Source of the DNA: Chloroflexota bacterium
GTDB taxonomy: Bacteria; Chloroflexota; Anaerolineae; UBA2200
Direction: 5' to 3'
Assembly: GCA_014360905.1 (NCBI GenBank)
Contig: JACIWW010000007.1
Coordinates: forward strand, 1-64,000
DNA length: 64,000 nucleotides
This document shows, piece after piece, positions 8,957 to 17,740 of the stretch; position 1 is the stretch's first letter; each line of letters opens with the position of its first letter. The translations under genes and the position numbers were made by a program. Under the pieces are notes generated by a model. It was not told the origin of the DNA. It saw only the letters and a list, made by a program, of their open reading frames with translations, and made no database searches.

Positions 8957-10063
8957 TTATTGTGCCAGACGGCGATAAATATCCAGGGTTTCCAGTGCTG
9001 CTTTCCTCCAAGAGAAAAGGCGAGCACGCTTCAAGCCCTTTTCTATCATTTCCTGGCGCAAAGTTTCATCGGATAACAAGCGCCACATGGCTACTGTCAT
9101 GCTATCTACATCGGTAGGATCCACCAAAAGCGCCGCATCTCCAACCACCTCAGGCAATGAGGAGGTGTTGGATGCCACTACTGGCGTTCCACAGGCCATG
9201 GCCTCTAGCGGAGGCAATCCAAAACCTTCGTAGAAGGCTGGGTGAACAAGCAGCCTGGCTGCATTGTAAAGGCCCAGCAAATCCTCTGGCGAGACACGTC
9301 CCAGGAAACGAGCGCGTTCCTGGAGACCCAGTTTTTCCACTAGAGCGAATACCTCATCGAAAAGCCAGCCCTTTTCGCCGCCCAGCAGCAAACTGACGTC
9401 CACCCTGTAATTGTCCAACAGCTGCTTGTAGGCCATTAGCAAAGTGGGCACATTCTTACGCGGTTCAATCGTGCTCACGAAAAGAATGTAATCATTCTGT
9501 ATGTTGAACTTGTCTTTGACCTGCTGACATAGCCTTTTGTCCCGCAGTGGCCGGTAGATAGGATTTGCTGCTTCGTACACCACTGTTATCTTGCTTTCTG
9601 GTGCACCGGTCAATCGGACGATGTCTCGTTTTGTGCTTTCCGACACGGCGATGATATGATCGCAGTTACGAACCGCTTGGTCAATTTGACCATAGTATCT
9701 AGCGCTTTCTGGGGTCAGAAAATGTGGATATAGCAGAAAATTGAGGTCGTGAACCGTGATGACCGATTTGCAGTTGCGGCGAAACGGAGGAATGAAATCG
9801 GGGCTATGTAGGACATCCAAATCCATCATGGCGATTTCCAATGGTAACAATAACTGCTCAAAACGATGGTGGGGAGGTGTCCACAATGAACGCTTGTGAA
9901 AATTGGGTTGGTTTACTAGTGTGACGCGGTCCTTGCGGCTCTGAAAGACAATGAACTCGTCGTCTTGATCAATAGCAGCAAATTCCTCCAAAAGGCGAAG
10001 CGTGTATTGGCTGATACCGGCTTGTCTGTAGTAGACGAGCCTGGCGTCTATACCGATGCGCAT
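8957..10063 (-). CDS. Glycosyltransferase family 4, mannosyltransferase-like
   Basis: 368 residues. I start at ATG 10063 (MRIGIDARLVYYRQAGISQY), which matches the family's usual beginning, instead of an ATG 33 bp upstream. Contains FVSTIEPRKNVPTLLMAYKQ, a donor-domain start, and HPAFYEGFGLPPLEAMACGT, the E-x7-E motif of GT4 retaining transferases. This subfamily includes mannosyltransferases of O-antigen and similar polymers. First gene of the operon; a promoter with a hairpin leader lies upstream. It resembles the gene at 34838, which belongs to the same subfamily. Confidence 0.85.
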   Translation of the reverse strand: MRIGIDARLVYYRQAGISQYTLRLLEEFAAIDQDDEFIVFQSRKDRVTLVNQPNFHKRSLWTPPHHRFEQLLLPLEIAMMDLDVLHSPDFIPPFRRNCKSVITVHDLNFLLYPHFLTPESARYYGQIDQAVRNCDHIIAVSESTKRDIVRLTGAPESKITVVYEAANPIYRPLRDKRLCQQVKDKFNIQNDYILFVSTIEPRKNVPTLLMAYKQLLDNYRVDVSLLLGGEKGWLFDEVFALVEKLGLQERARFLGRVSPEDLLGLYNAARLLVHPAFYEGFGLPPLEAMACGTPVVASNTSSLPEVVGDAALLVDPTDVDSMTVAMWRLLSDETLRQEMIEKGLKRARLFSWRKAALETLDIYRRLAQ

Positions 10064-10107
10064 GTACTGTAGCCTATCTCCTTTTCGCCAGACCATTTAT
10101 GAACAAA

Positions 10108-10137
10108 CCCCCCACTTCCACTTCGAGAAATGGGGGG
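10108..10137 (-). terminator. Hairpin in leader of the glycosyltransferase operon
   Basis: CCCCCCA at 10108-10114 pairs with TGGGGGG at 10131-10137 around a 16-nt loop. On the minus strand the stem is followed by TTTGTT. It lies between the predicted promoter (10160-10188) and the start codon (10063), so it may act as an attenuator-like terminator. The T-run is short. Confidence 0.35.
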
Positions 10138-10159
10138 CAACAATGACCCATTCATAGCA

Positions 10160-10188
10160 ATTTTACCACACGAAACCGTAATCGTCAA
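10160..10188 (-). promoter_or_regulatory. Promoter of three-gene glycosyltransferase operon
   Basis: Minus strand TTGACG, 17-bp spacer, TAAAAT (plus-strand ATTTTA at 10160-10165). Transcription would start near 10153, giving a leader of about 90 nt that contains the GC hairpin. Confidence 0.6.
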
Positions 10189-10206
10189 GCCGCACAATGC
10201 GCTTGC

Positions 10207-11375
10207 GCCAACAGATCGTTACCAGGTGGTACAGGCGATTTTGACAAAAGGGGGTGCTCCTGTGGTAAAAGAATTGTGGAAACAACTGCACCAGGAGGAG
10301 CACCAGCTATGCCAAACCTGGCCTACCGGGAAGTATACGCCATAAACCCAGAGCAAGAAGACGCCTAGTCCAGACCTACCAAGAGACGGGAAGCATCCGC
10401 AAGACTGCCTCCCTTTGGCACACTTCTCGCCAGGTGATCCGCAAATGGGTCCGCCGGGCCCAAGAAGGCAATCCCGCAGCCTTCCAGGACCGCTCCCGCC
10501 GGCCCCATCGCTCCCCACGCCAGACCGACCCAGCCACCGAAACGCTGGTCGTCCAGGACTGGAAGGTGACTGGGTATGGCCGCCTCCGCCTGGCCTGGTA
10601 CCTCCAGAGAGAGTACAGCCTGGAGATCTCCCCCACCCCATCCGCCACATCCTGCGCCGCCACGGCCTCACCAAACCCCACCAGCGCCGCCGCAAACCCC
10701 TCTATCCAGCCCACTGGGCTTGGGAGGTATAAGTCCCCTTCTCCCTCCTCCAGACGGACGTCAAAGAGATCCGAGACAAGGCGGCCCTGGGCACTCGCCT
10801 CTGAGTTCACCTCCGCAATCATCGCCTCCCGTGCTACCAGTGGACCGCCTGTGAGAGCCGTTCCCGCCTCCGCTTCCTGGCTTACAGCCACAAGAAGACC
10901 CTCACCAATGGTCTCACCTTCCTGACCCTGGCCCTCCTCTGGATTCGCCTCCATGGCGTCCAGACCCCTGTCTCCTTTCAAACCGACTGGGGAGAGGAGT
11001 TCGGAGGCGACAACCCCACCCGCATCCCCCCCTCCAAGGCGCCTTGCACCGCTACCCCAAGGGTCGCCAGCAGTACAATGGCCGGGTGGAACGCAGCCAT
11101 CGCACCGACGACGAGGAGTTCTATCGCCCTTACCTCATCCACATCCGCACCCCTGCCCAACTCCTGGCCGCTGCCACTCGGTGGGTCTACTTCTACAACG
11201 TCCTCCGCCCTCACGCTGGCCATGACATGGATGGACAACCTCCACTGGCGGTCTTGCAGCGTTTGCACTATGATATCCCCAACACCATCGCCTTCTTCCC
11301 GCCCATCCTGCTGGATGGCATCAGCCCAGACTCCTTCCTCGCCTGCGACCCCAGAGTGGGTAACGATCTATTGGC
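10207..11375 (+). mobile_element. Decayed insertion sequence with DDE (IS481-like) transposase
   Basis: Bounded by an imperfect inverted repeat: 10207-10223 (GCCAACAGATCGTTACC) and 11359-11375, whose reverse complement differs at one of 17 positions. The 1.17-kb span holds a frameshifted transposase. I see no clear target duplication, and the true tips may lie up to 10 bp outside, starting with TG. A second inverted repeat, GGTGCTCCT (10253-10261) and AGGAGCACC (10296-10304), sits just before the transposase ATG and would bury its ribosome site, as in several IS leaders that limit read-through expression. Confidence 0.6.
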
Positions 11376-11403
11376 CCATTACAGGTTGTGGGTCAATTGT
11401 TAA
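10309..11403 (+). pseudogene. Frameshifted IS481-like transposase
   Basis: ATG 10309 (MPNLAYREVYAINPEQEDA) hits a stop after 19 codons. The reading continues in another frame from about 10362 with a helix-turn-helix region (TYQETGSIRKTASLWHTSRQ, RKWVRRAQEGNPAAF) to about 10632, then shifts again to IRHILRRHGLTKPHQRRRK. Further shifts pass through KEIRDKAALGT and FQTDWGEEFGG, where an integrase-core Asp lies. It ends with RVERSHRTDDEEFYRPYL, where the conserved Glu lies, and a stop at 11401-11403. At least three frameshifts and a stop mean no full product; the order HTH then rve core is IS481/IS3-like. Confidence 0.75.
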
Positions 11404-11562
11404 GCGTCAGCCATCAACGAATCTCCACCGAATAAACGAATGCACTACACCAGCATTTATTTACTCGTGTCCGTATCCGTTGATAGCTATTCCTCACACC
11501 CCAGGTCGTGCTCGTTTCAGAGCTGGATAACACCTTTGCAATGACCAGATATGAAAGCTGGC

Positions 11563-14445
11563 TCAAAACCCTGTCCATTTCACGGTGACGATTTGCTTGC
11601 CTTTTACCGGAATAGCGACCGCTCCTGTATCGTCCAGGTGGAGTGGCTCTAGTACCTCCTCTGCTAAATTGACCAGCATGGCGGACTTGGCTGGCATGCT
11701 GGTGCGCAGCCGAGCTGTTACTGGTTCATCGGTAATATTGTAGAAACGCACGATCAGTCCATCTCCGCTTTCCGCCTCTTTCACGGCACTTAACACCAAT
11801 CCTTTTCCCTCCAGGGTGAGCAGGCTTTGTTCTAGAGGCATTGTGCCGGCATGGCTATTGGTGCTCACTGCCCATAATGGCGCATTGAAGGCATGAGCAT
11901 GCTGGTATACGCTTTGCCATGTTCCCGCGTGAGGCATGAGCGCATATTCGAAAACATAGTCGCCAATACACTGCGCCTCCGGCGTCTCCAAAAGTGGGCC
12001 AGCATGTCCTTTGCGACAGGGATAATCATCGCGGGATAACCAGCCCACACAACGCAGCAATGTCAAGGCAATAGTAACACTTCCGTCTGTTTCCCGAAAT
12101 GCTTCGTACTCAGGCAAGCCTCGGTTGATGACCATCAGGCCGATCTCCCCATCGTTGACATCCATGAAAGTTTTCTGGGGATGAGTAGGGACCGGCTGCT
12201 CGATCCAGTCTTCGGTATTGTTGGGTATCCCCAATGGACGACGTATGACATCAAAGGTACCCTCGGATTCGGAGCAATCTGTATGCACTGGCGTGGGAAA
12301 GTAGACGCGCAGGCGATGGTCACGGGCATGGTTGGAGATTTGCGTGGAAAAGTCAAGGCGTGGCACGCCTGCGCACAGGCTGATTTGGCTTGTAATGGGC
12401 ACTTCCACCATCTGTGCACTGCGTCCGCTGCGATCTTCGGTCAGCGAGGCTGGCAGCAGATACTTTTGGTACACCTGGATTGTCCAACGAGCTGGGCCTT
12501 TTTCGAGCCAGGTGATTTTTGGTGGTGCACAAGGCATGGAGATCACTTGGTCTTTTTCTGGGGGGCAGTAGTTGTATTCATCGCCGCGATCTCCACCATC
12601 TACGAAGCGGTGCAATCCACGAAAGTGCGTTCTCGTAGATTTATCCAGGAGCTGAAGCGTGCCATCTGCTGGATTGACATCCACGGCGAGGAACTCGTTC
12701 TCCATGTGCAGGTCGGCGGTGATGACCTGCTTTGTAGAAGTCGCCACCGTAGGCGGTTTTGGCACCAAGAAATACGTCTTGTAGCCACAGCCTGGAACAT
12801 TTCGGGCGACAAAGTGGAACTTGACCCGGGCTGCTTGATGCGTGCGCACAAAAAAGTTCTGCACCTTGCCCTCGGACAGGATGGTCTCTATCTCGTGCTG
12901 GGCGTCCGCGATGAGGGCTGGGTCGGTATGGCCATGCTCAATTAGCGTAACATCAATTTTGGCCGTTTGCCCCTGGTTATTGATATGAATTTCCTGAACG
13001 GAAAAACCTAAAGTAGCTACCATTTCCACCATGGCGGCCAGTCCCAGCACCTCATCACGATCGAGCTGCAATGTAGCAAATTCCGCCTCTTGGCGGGCCA
13101 GTACCTGGTGTGGAGCTACCTGTCCCCTCTCGTCCACTACGATGAAATCTTCCAGGCTGCCAGGGATTTGTACGCTGGCCTGGACAAGGTCTGTGCGATC
13201 TGCGACAAGTGGATTGAAGACAACAAGGGGTAGACGCGGCTCAGGAAGGTGTGCTTTAGGAGCCAGTGTATTGACTTGGTCGGCAATTGTGCTCAAGCCC
13301 TGCCGTGCCACCTCTTCGGCAATCTGCTCAGCCCAATCGAAACGCGTGACCATCTCCCGATGTACCTGATCAATACTGCAACCGCAGATGGAATCGTGAG
13401 GATGATTCTCCAGCAGGTACTTCCATGCCTGCCAGATCAAGGGATGGGTGGGGACTGGGGGTGCCTCACCTCTACATGTAGCGAGTGCTGCAAATGCCGC
13501 AAATGGCTCCGCCCATTTCTCAAGCAGGTTCTGGATATGATGGTTGCGCTGTTTAATCCACATGCGCGCGGATAATACGCCAGGAAGCAGGTGATGACGT
13601 TTGGAACAGCGCAGTTCGCCGCGCACAGTTGGTAGTTTGTTGGCACTGCTTTCCAATGAGGCGGAGTCCCAGTGCAGGCTCTTTCTGATGGCATCGATGT
13701 ACATGGGCAAAGTACCGTGCACTAGCTTCATTTCTGGCAATAATTCCTGCACCGTTGCTAGGGCTTGCGGAAGCTCCGGCGATGGTTCCATGTGGTCAAC
13801 GCCGTTCATCAACAATACATAGTCAGTTGCTTTATGGGGTGTGAGGCTGTCACACAAACGAGTGATTTCTCTGGCCAAAGATCGCGCGTCACGCAAGGGA
13901 AGCCGAGCTGCATTATCATAGCCATCGCGAAGGTAGCAGAGCAAGACGGTGCTGCCATCGGGTGCTTGCCAAAGCAATTCCACCGGCTCGTCGCCCAGGC
14001 CGCGGCAAAGAACGGCACAATCTATGCGAAAACCACGCAGAATCTGCGGTAACTGTGAGATATGGCCAAAGGGATCCGGCGTATAGCCCACCATCATCTT
14101 AGGCCCAAATCGTCGGGCTGCTTGATCGCCAAGGAGGAGATTGCGCACGAGCGCTTCCCCACTGACCAGAAATTCATCCGGCAGGATGTACCAAGGGCCA
14201 ATCAGGAGTCGTCCCTCTTGAATGTACTTGCGCAAAGCGTGTTCGCGTTCGGGGCGTATTTCCAGATAGTCTTCCAGCACGATGGTTTGTCCATCCAGCG
14301 TGAAGTAGCGGTACTCGGGATCGCTTTCGAGGATGTGGAGTAACTTGTCCATCAAACGAACCAGTCGTAAACGAAAGCGTTGAAACGGCTCATACCACTC
14401 ACGATCCCAATGCGTGTGAGAGACAATAATGCAGGTCGTGGGCAT
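11563..14445 (-). CDS. Glycoside hydrolase family 38 alpha-mannosidase
   Basis: 960 residues. Start ATG 14445 follows AAAGGGGAG; the first residues MPTTCIIVSHTHWDREWYEPF contain the HxHWD metal site of GH38. The nucleophile region is PDPFGHISQLPQIL (about residue 112). A helical middle domain with HPHDSICGCSIDQVH and a long C-terminal beta domain complete the usual GH38 layout at normal length. No signal peptide, so cytosolic; it would release mannose from mannosides such as 2-O-mannosylglycerate or glycan fragments. It is the last gene behind four M42 peptidases, 65 bp after the nearest, which suggests a role in glycopeptide or glycan turnover (inference). Confidence 0.9.
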   Translation of the reverse strand: MPTTCIIVSHTHWDREWYEPFQRFRLRLVRLMDKLLHILESDPEYRYFTLDGQTIVLEDYLEIRPEREHALRKYIQEGRLLIGPWYILPDEFLVSGEALVRNLLLGDQAARRFGPKMMVGYTPDPFGHISQLPQILRGFRIDCAVLCRGLGDEPVELLWQAPDGSTVLLCYLRDGYDNAARLPLRDARSLAREITRLCDSLTPHKATDYVLLMNGVDHMEPSPELPQALATVQELLPEMKLVHGTLPMYIDAIRKSLHWDSASLESSANKLPTVRGELRCSKRHHLLPGVLSARMWIKQRNHHIQNLLEKWAEPFAAFAALATCRGEAPPVPTHPLIWQAWKYLLENHPHDSICGCSIDQVHREMVTRFDWAEQIAEEVARQGLSTIADQVNTLAPKAHLPEPRLPLVVFNPLVADRTDLVQASVQIPGSLEDFIVVDERGQVAPHQVLARQEAEFATLQLDRDEVLGLAAMVEMVATLGFSVQEIHINNQGQTAKIDVTLIEHGHTDPALIADAQHEIETILSEGKVQNFFVRTHQAARVKFHFVARNVPGCGYKTYFLVPKPPTVATSTKQVITADLHMENEFLAVDVNPADGTLQLLDKSTRTHFRGLHRFVDGGDRGDEYNYCPPEKDQVISMPCAPPKITWLEKGPARWTIQVYQKYLLPASLTEDRSGRSAQMVEVPITSQISLCAGVPRLDFSTQISNHARDHRLRVYFPTPVHTDCSESEGTFDVIRRPLGIPNNTEDWIEQPVPTHPQKTFMDVNDGEIGLMVINRGLPEYEAFRETDGSVTIALTLLRCVGWLSRDDYPCRKGHAGPLLETPEAQCIGDYVFEYALMPHAGTWQSVYQHAHAFNAPLWAVSTNSHAGTMPLEQSLLTLEGKGLVLSAVKEAESGDGLIVRFYNITDEPVTARLRTSMPAKSAMLVNLAEEVLEPLHLDDTGAVAIPVKGKQIVTVKWTGF

Positions 14446-14510
14446 TTTTCTCCCCTTTGAGGTTATCAATTCATTCTGCTACTCCTGAGATAGCAGAAAA
14501 AGCAAGGTCG

Positions 14511-15581
14511 CTATGCCGTCAAATTCCTTACTGTGGGCTCATCCAGGCGCATGATGAGTTTTACCAGAAGGTCAAGGGCATGGTCATAGTCTTGACGGTG
14601 CAGTATGCCAGCATGGCTGTGGATATGCCGCGTTGGAACGCCAAGGACCACAGTAGGAACGCCCTCGTTATGCAAATGAATCATCCCGCCATCTGTTGCG
14701 CCACCGCGCATGGCGGAAAACTGCAAGGGGATATTGTTTTCCTCAGCCGTGGCAATCACCAGGTCGCGCAAGCGAAGGTTCGGAATCATGCGCGCATCGT
14801 ACAGCAGCAGAGTAGGCCCTTTGCCGAGCTTGATTGCTGATTCCTCGGGTTTGATGCCGGGCACATCTCCCGCGATGTCCACTTCTAGGATGATCGCGAC
14901 ATCTGGATTGACATTGTAGACGCTGGTTTTGGCCCCGCGCAGTCCCACTTCTTCTTGTACTGTGCCCACGGCATAAATCGTGTTGGGGTGAGCCTGGCTG
15001 GTCAATCGCTCGAGGGCTTGGATGAAAAGAGCGCAACCCAGTCGGTCATCCCAGGCCTTGGCCATGTAGGTTTTTCCTGGAGCCAGTACGGTAAAGGGGC
15101 AGATAGGGATAATCGGGTCGCCTAGGCGTACTCCACAGGCCTTGACCTCCTCCGCGCAGGTGGCTCCAATGTCTATGTACATATCTTTCTTTTCAACCGG
15201 TTTTTTGGCTTCCTCTTCTTCCAGAAGATGGGGAGGTTTGGCACCCAGCAGCCCAACTACATCGCCAGCAGAGGTCTTGATCACCACGCGTTGGGCCAAC
15301 ATGACCTGGTTCCACCAACCGCCCAGCGGTACGAAGCGGATAAAGCCGTCATCAGTGATAAGGCTGACCATAAAGCCGACTTCATCCATATGGCTGGCGA
15401 GCATCACCCGAGGTTTGTCTGTGCTGCCACGCTTTACGCCAATAATACTGCCTAGTTTATCCTGTTCAATCCTGGCCATAGGTTCCAGATAGCGACGAAT
15501 GACAGCACGCACTTCGCCTTCGTATCCTGGCACGCCTGCTGCCTCGGTCAGAGTCTGGAAGAGTTTTTCTGTGGAATCCAT
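14511..15581 (-). CDS. M42 family metallo-aminopeptidase, paralogue 4
   Basis: 356 residues. All dinuclear-metal and catalytic positions of M42 are visible: His-Asp in LASHMDEVGFMV, bridging Asp in AWDDRLGC, the Glu-Glu pair in TVQEEVGLRG, Asp in LEVDIAGDVPG and the last His in TRHIHSHAG. M42 enzymes (glutamyl aminopeptidase, TET peptidases, historically called endoglucanase M) form dodecameric shells that trim short peptides in the cytosol. This copy has an extra LLEEEEAKKPVEKKD segment in the middle. It is the fourth of four adjacent M42 genes. Confidence 0.92.
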   Translation of the reverse strand: MDSTEKLFQTLTEAAGVPGYEGEVRAVIRRYLEPMARIEQDKLGSIIGVKRGSTDKPRVMLASHMDEVGFMVSLITDDGFIRFVPLGGWWNQVMLAQRVVIKTSAGDVVGLLGAKPPHLLEEEEAKKPVEKKDMYIDIGATCAEEVKACGVRLGDPIIPICPFTVLAPGKTYMAKAWDDRLGCALFIQALERLTSQAHPNTIYAVGTVQEEVGLRGAKTSVYNVNPDVAIILEVDIAGDVPGIKPEESAIKLGKGPTLLLYDARMIPNLRLRDLVIATAEENNIPLQFSAMRGGATDGGMIHLHNEGVPTVVLGVPTRHIHSHAGILHRQDYDHALDLLVKLIMRLDEPTVRNLTA

Positions 15582-15609
15582 ATTCTCTCCTTGTGAAAGA
15601 TGATGGGCA

Positions 15610-16614
15610 TCAGATCCGCACTGGCCCGCTCAGCAATCCAACTAGCAGTTTCACTGCATTTTGCACATCGTAGTAGTCCACCATTTCTGATGGAGTGTGC
15701 ACGTAACGGGTAGGGATAGATAGCACACCAGCAGCCACGCCTGCGCGTGAGGTCTGGATCGCCATAGCGTCTGTTGTACCCGCTTCCAGGACCTCAAGCT
15801 GGTAGGGCAGCCCCAGGCGCTCGGCAGTCTCCGCCATCCAGTTCTTGACGCCAGGATGCGCAAGCATGCCCCGATCCTTGACCTTGATAGCTGGGCCAGC
15901 ACCTAGCGAGACAGCCATTGGGTATGCTTCTGGAGTATCCCCTGTGGTCGTAACATCTACCGCAATGGCTACATCCGGCTCTACGCCAAAAGCCGAAGTC
16001 AACGCTCCGCGCAATCCTACCTCTTCTTGCACAGTAAAGACGAAATATACATCGTGAGAGGTGGTCTTGAGTTCCTGCGCGGTCTGCGCCAATATCGCAC
16101 AGCCAATCCGGTCGTCAAAAGCCTTTGCGGTGAGTCGTTGCCCCATGTCAACGAGAGGGCGCATGAAGGCGGCCATATCGCCGACTTTTCTGTTCAGGCG
16201 TTCCTTATCCGGAGCCCCAACGTCAATGAACATCTTTTCAATTTTGGGGAATTCGTCGGGTTTCTCTGGGCGTTCCCGGCCGATCACACCAATAGTCCCG
16301 TCGGCAAAAACCACTCGACTGCCCAACAGGGTCAGTGGATTCACGCCGCCGACAGGGGCAAAGCGTAGAAAACCCTTCTCATCGACATGGCTGACGATGA
16401 CCCCGATTTCGTCCATATGTGCAGCGAGCATAATCTTGCGCGGTTCGATCTCGCTCTGCGGTTGCCCCTTCTTCAGCGCGATCAGGTTGCCCAATGCATC
16501 TACGCGCATTTCGCTTACATGTTTAGCGATGTGGCGCTTGATTGTTTCGCGCACCATATCTTCATTGCCCGATGGGCCGTAGACCTCAGTCAGTTCTTTG
16601 ATCAGTTCTTTCAC
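15610..16614 (-). CDS. M42 family metallo-aminopeptidase, paralogue 3
   Basis: 334 residues, the shortest of the four. Conserved sites: LAAHMDEIGVIV, KAFDDRIGCAIL, TVQEEVGLRGALTS, VDVTTTGDTPEA and TRYVHTPSEMV. Start at 16614 (MKELIKELTEVYGPSGNED) follows a GGAGG-type site. Gaps of about 30 bp on both sides make cotranscription with its neighbours very likely. Substrate preference among acidic, basic or hydrophobic N-termini cannot be read from the sequence. Confidence 0.92.
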   Translation of the reverse strand: MKELIKELTEVYGPSGNEDMVRETIKRHIAKHVSEMRVDALGNLIALKKGQPQSEIEPRKIMLAAHMDEIGVIVSHVDEKGFLRFAPVGGVNPLTLLGSRVVFADGTIGVIGRERPEKPDEFPKIEKMFIDVGAPDKERLNRKVGDMAAFMRPLVDMGQRLTAKAFDDRIGCAILAQTAQELKTTSHDVYFVFTVQEEVGLRGALTSAFGVEPDVAIAVDVTTTGDTPEAYPMAVSLGAGPAIKVKDRGMLAHPGVKNWMAETAERLGLPYQLEVLEAGTTDAMAIQTSRAGVAAGVLSIPTRYVHTPSEMVDYYDVQNAVKLLVGLLSGPVRI

Positions 16615-16645
16615 CGGTAGTTGCCTCCTATAGCAGAAAATATGT

Positions 16646-17680
16646 TTAGCGGGACAGGTTCAACTCGTTCACTCTGGCTAGAGTCTGTCGCATCAATTGT
16701 ATGGTGTTGTCCAGATCGGTAAGGCTCAAGATACTGGCTGGCGAATGGATATAGCGCGAGGGTACTGCCACCACCGCTGCAGGAACCCCTTCCCGCGATA
16801 GATGGATGGCTCCCGCATCTGTGCCGCCAAGCGCTGGCTGTTTGAACTGGTAAGGGATGCCATTCTTTTCAGCAGTATCTATCAGCAGCTCCACCAGGCG
16901 GCGGTCGGCGATGACCGAACGATCCATGATGGTAATGGCTGGCCCTGCACCTAAAGTTGTCGTGGGACTGATGTCCCGTTTCTTGGGTAGGTCATCGCAG
17001 ATGGTTCCCTCCAGGGCGAAGGCGATATCCGGTGCAATGGAGTAGGCAGCCACCCGTGCTCCGCGCAGCCCCACTTCTTCCTGCACCGTAAAAGCGGCGT
17101 AGAAGTCAAAGGGGTAGCGGTCTTGCAGTAACTCGATGAGGACAGCGCATCCAGCACGGTCGTCGAAGGCTTTTCCTTTGACCGTGCGCAATGCTCCACC
17201 GAGTTCACAGAAGGGGATGTCGAAAACCGCATAATCCCCCACTTTCACTAGGCGTTCGGCTTCTTCTTTGCTGGAAGCGCCAATGTCAATGCTCATCTCC
17301 CTGACCTTGACCACTTGCTCACGAGCTTTAGGCTCCAGAAGGTGCACAGGTTTGGCTCCGATCACACCTGGCACTTTGTTCTCACCAATGAGTACTTTCT
17401 TAGCTAGCAGAACGCGGTCATCAATGCCTCCAACTGGCCGAAAGTACAGTGAGCCTTCTTTCTCGATGTGCATAATCATAAGTCCTACTTCATCCATATG
17501 TGCCGCGAGCATGACTTTGCGCCCGTTCTTGCCACTGCCCTTTTTCAACGCAATCAGATTTCCCAAGGCATCAATACGGTACTCGTCCACTCGCTCTCGA
17601 ATTGCATCCAGGATCACCTGGCGTACTGCGCCTTCGTTGCCTGATACTCCAAACGCTTCGGTTAATTCTTTTAACAACAA
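16646..17680 (-). CDS. M42 family metallo-aminopeptidase, paralogue 2
   Basis: 344 residues from a TTG start at 17680. AGGAGG lies seven bases upstream, whereas the in-frame ATG at 17713 has no ribosome site and would add residues not seen in the family. Sites: LAAHMDEVGLMI, AFDDRAGCAVL, TVQEEVGLRGARV and SRYIHSPAS. The metal ligand that is Asp in two of the sister copies is Glu here (FALEGTICDD), a known M42 variation that shifts metal or substrate preference. Second gene of the M42 operon. Confidence 0.9.
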   Translation of the reverse strand: MLLKELTEAFGVSGNEGAVRQVILDAIRERVDEYRIDALGNLIALKKGSGKNGRKVMLAAHMDEVGLMIMHIEKEGSLYFRPVGGIDDRVLLAKKVLIGENKVPGVIGAKPVHLLEPKAREQVVKVREMSIDIGASSKEEAERLVKVGDYAVFDIPFCELGGALRTVKGKAFDDRAGCAVLIELLQDRYPFDFYAAFTVQEEVGLRGARVAAYSIAPDIAFALEGTICDDLPKKRDISPTTTLGAGPAITIMDRSVIADRRLVELLIDTAEKNGIPYQFKQPALGGTDAGAIHLSREGVPAAVVAVPSRYIHSPASILSLTDLDNTIQLMRQTLARVNELNLSR

Positions 17681-17740
17681 GGTATGTCCTCCTGAGGAAA
17701 ATAGAAGATGCAAACGGCTTACATCGGGTTAGATTGCATG

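Noticed and set aside
12181-12945. 254-codon rightward open frame
   Set aside because: Antisense to the GH38 mannosidase; no ribosome site or recognisable motif.
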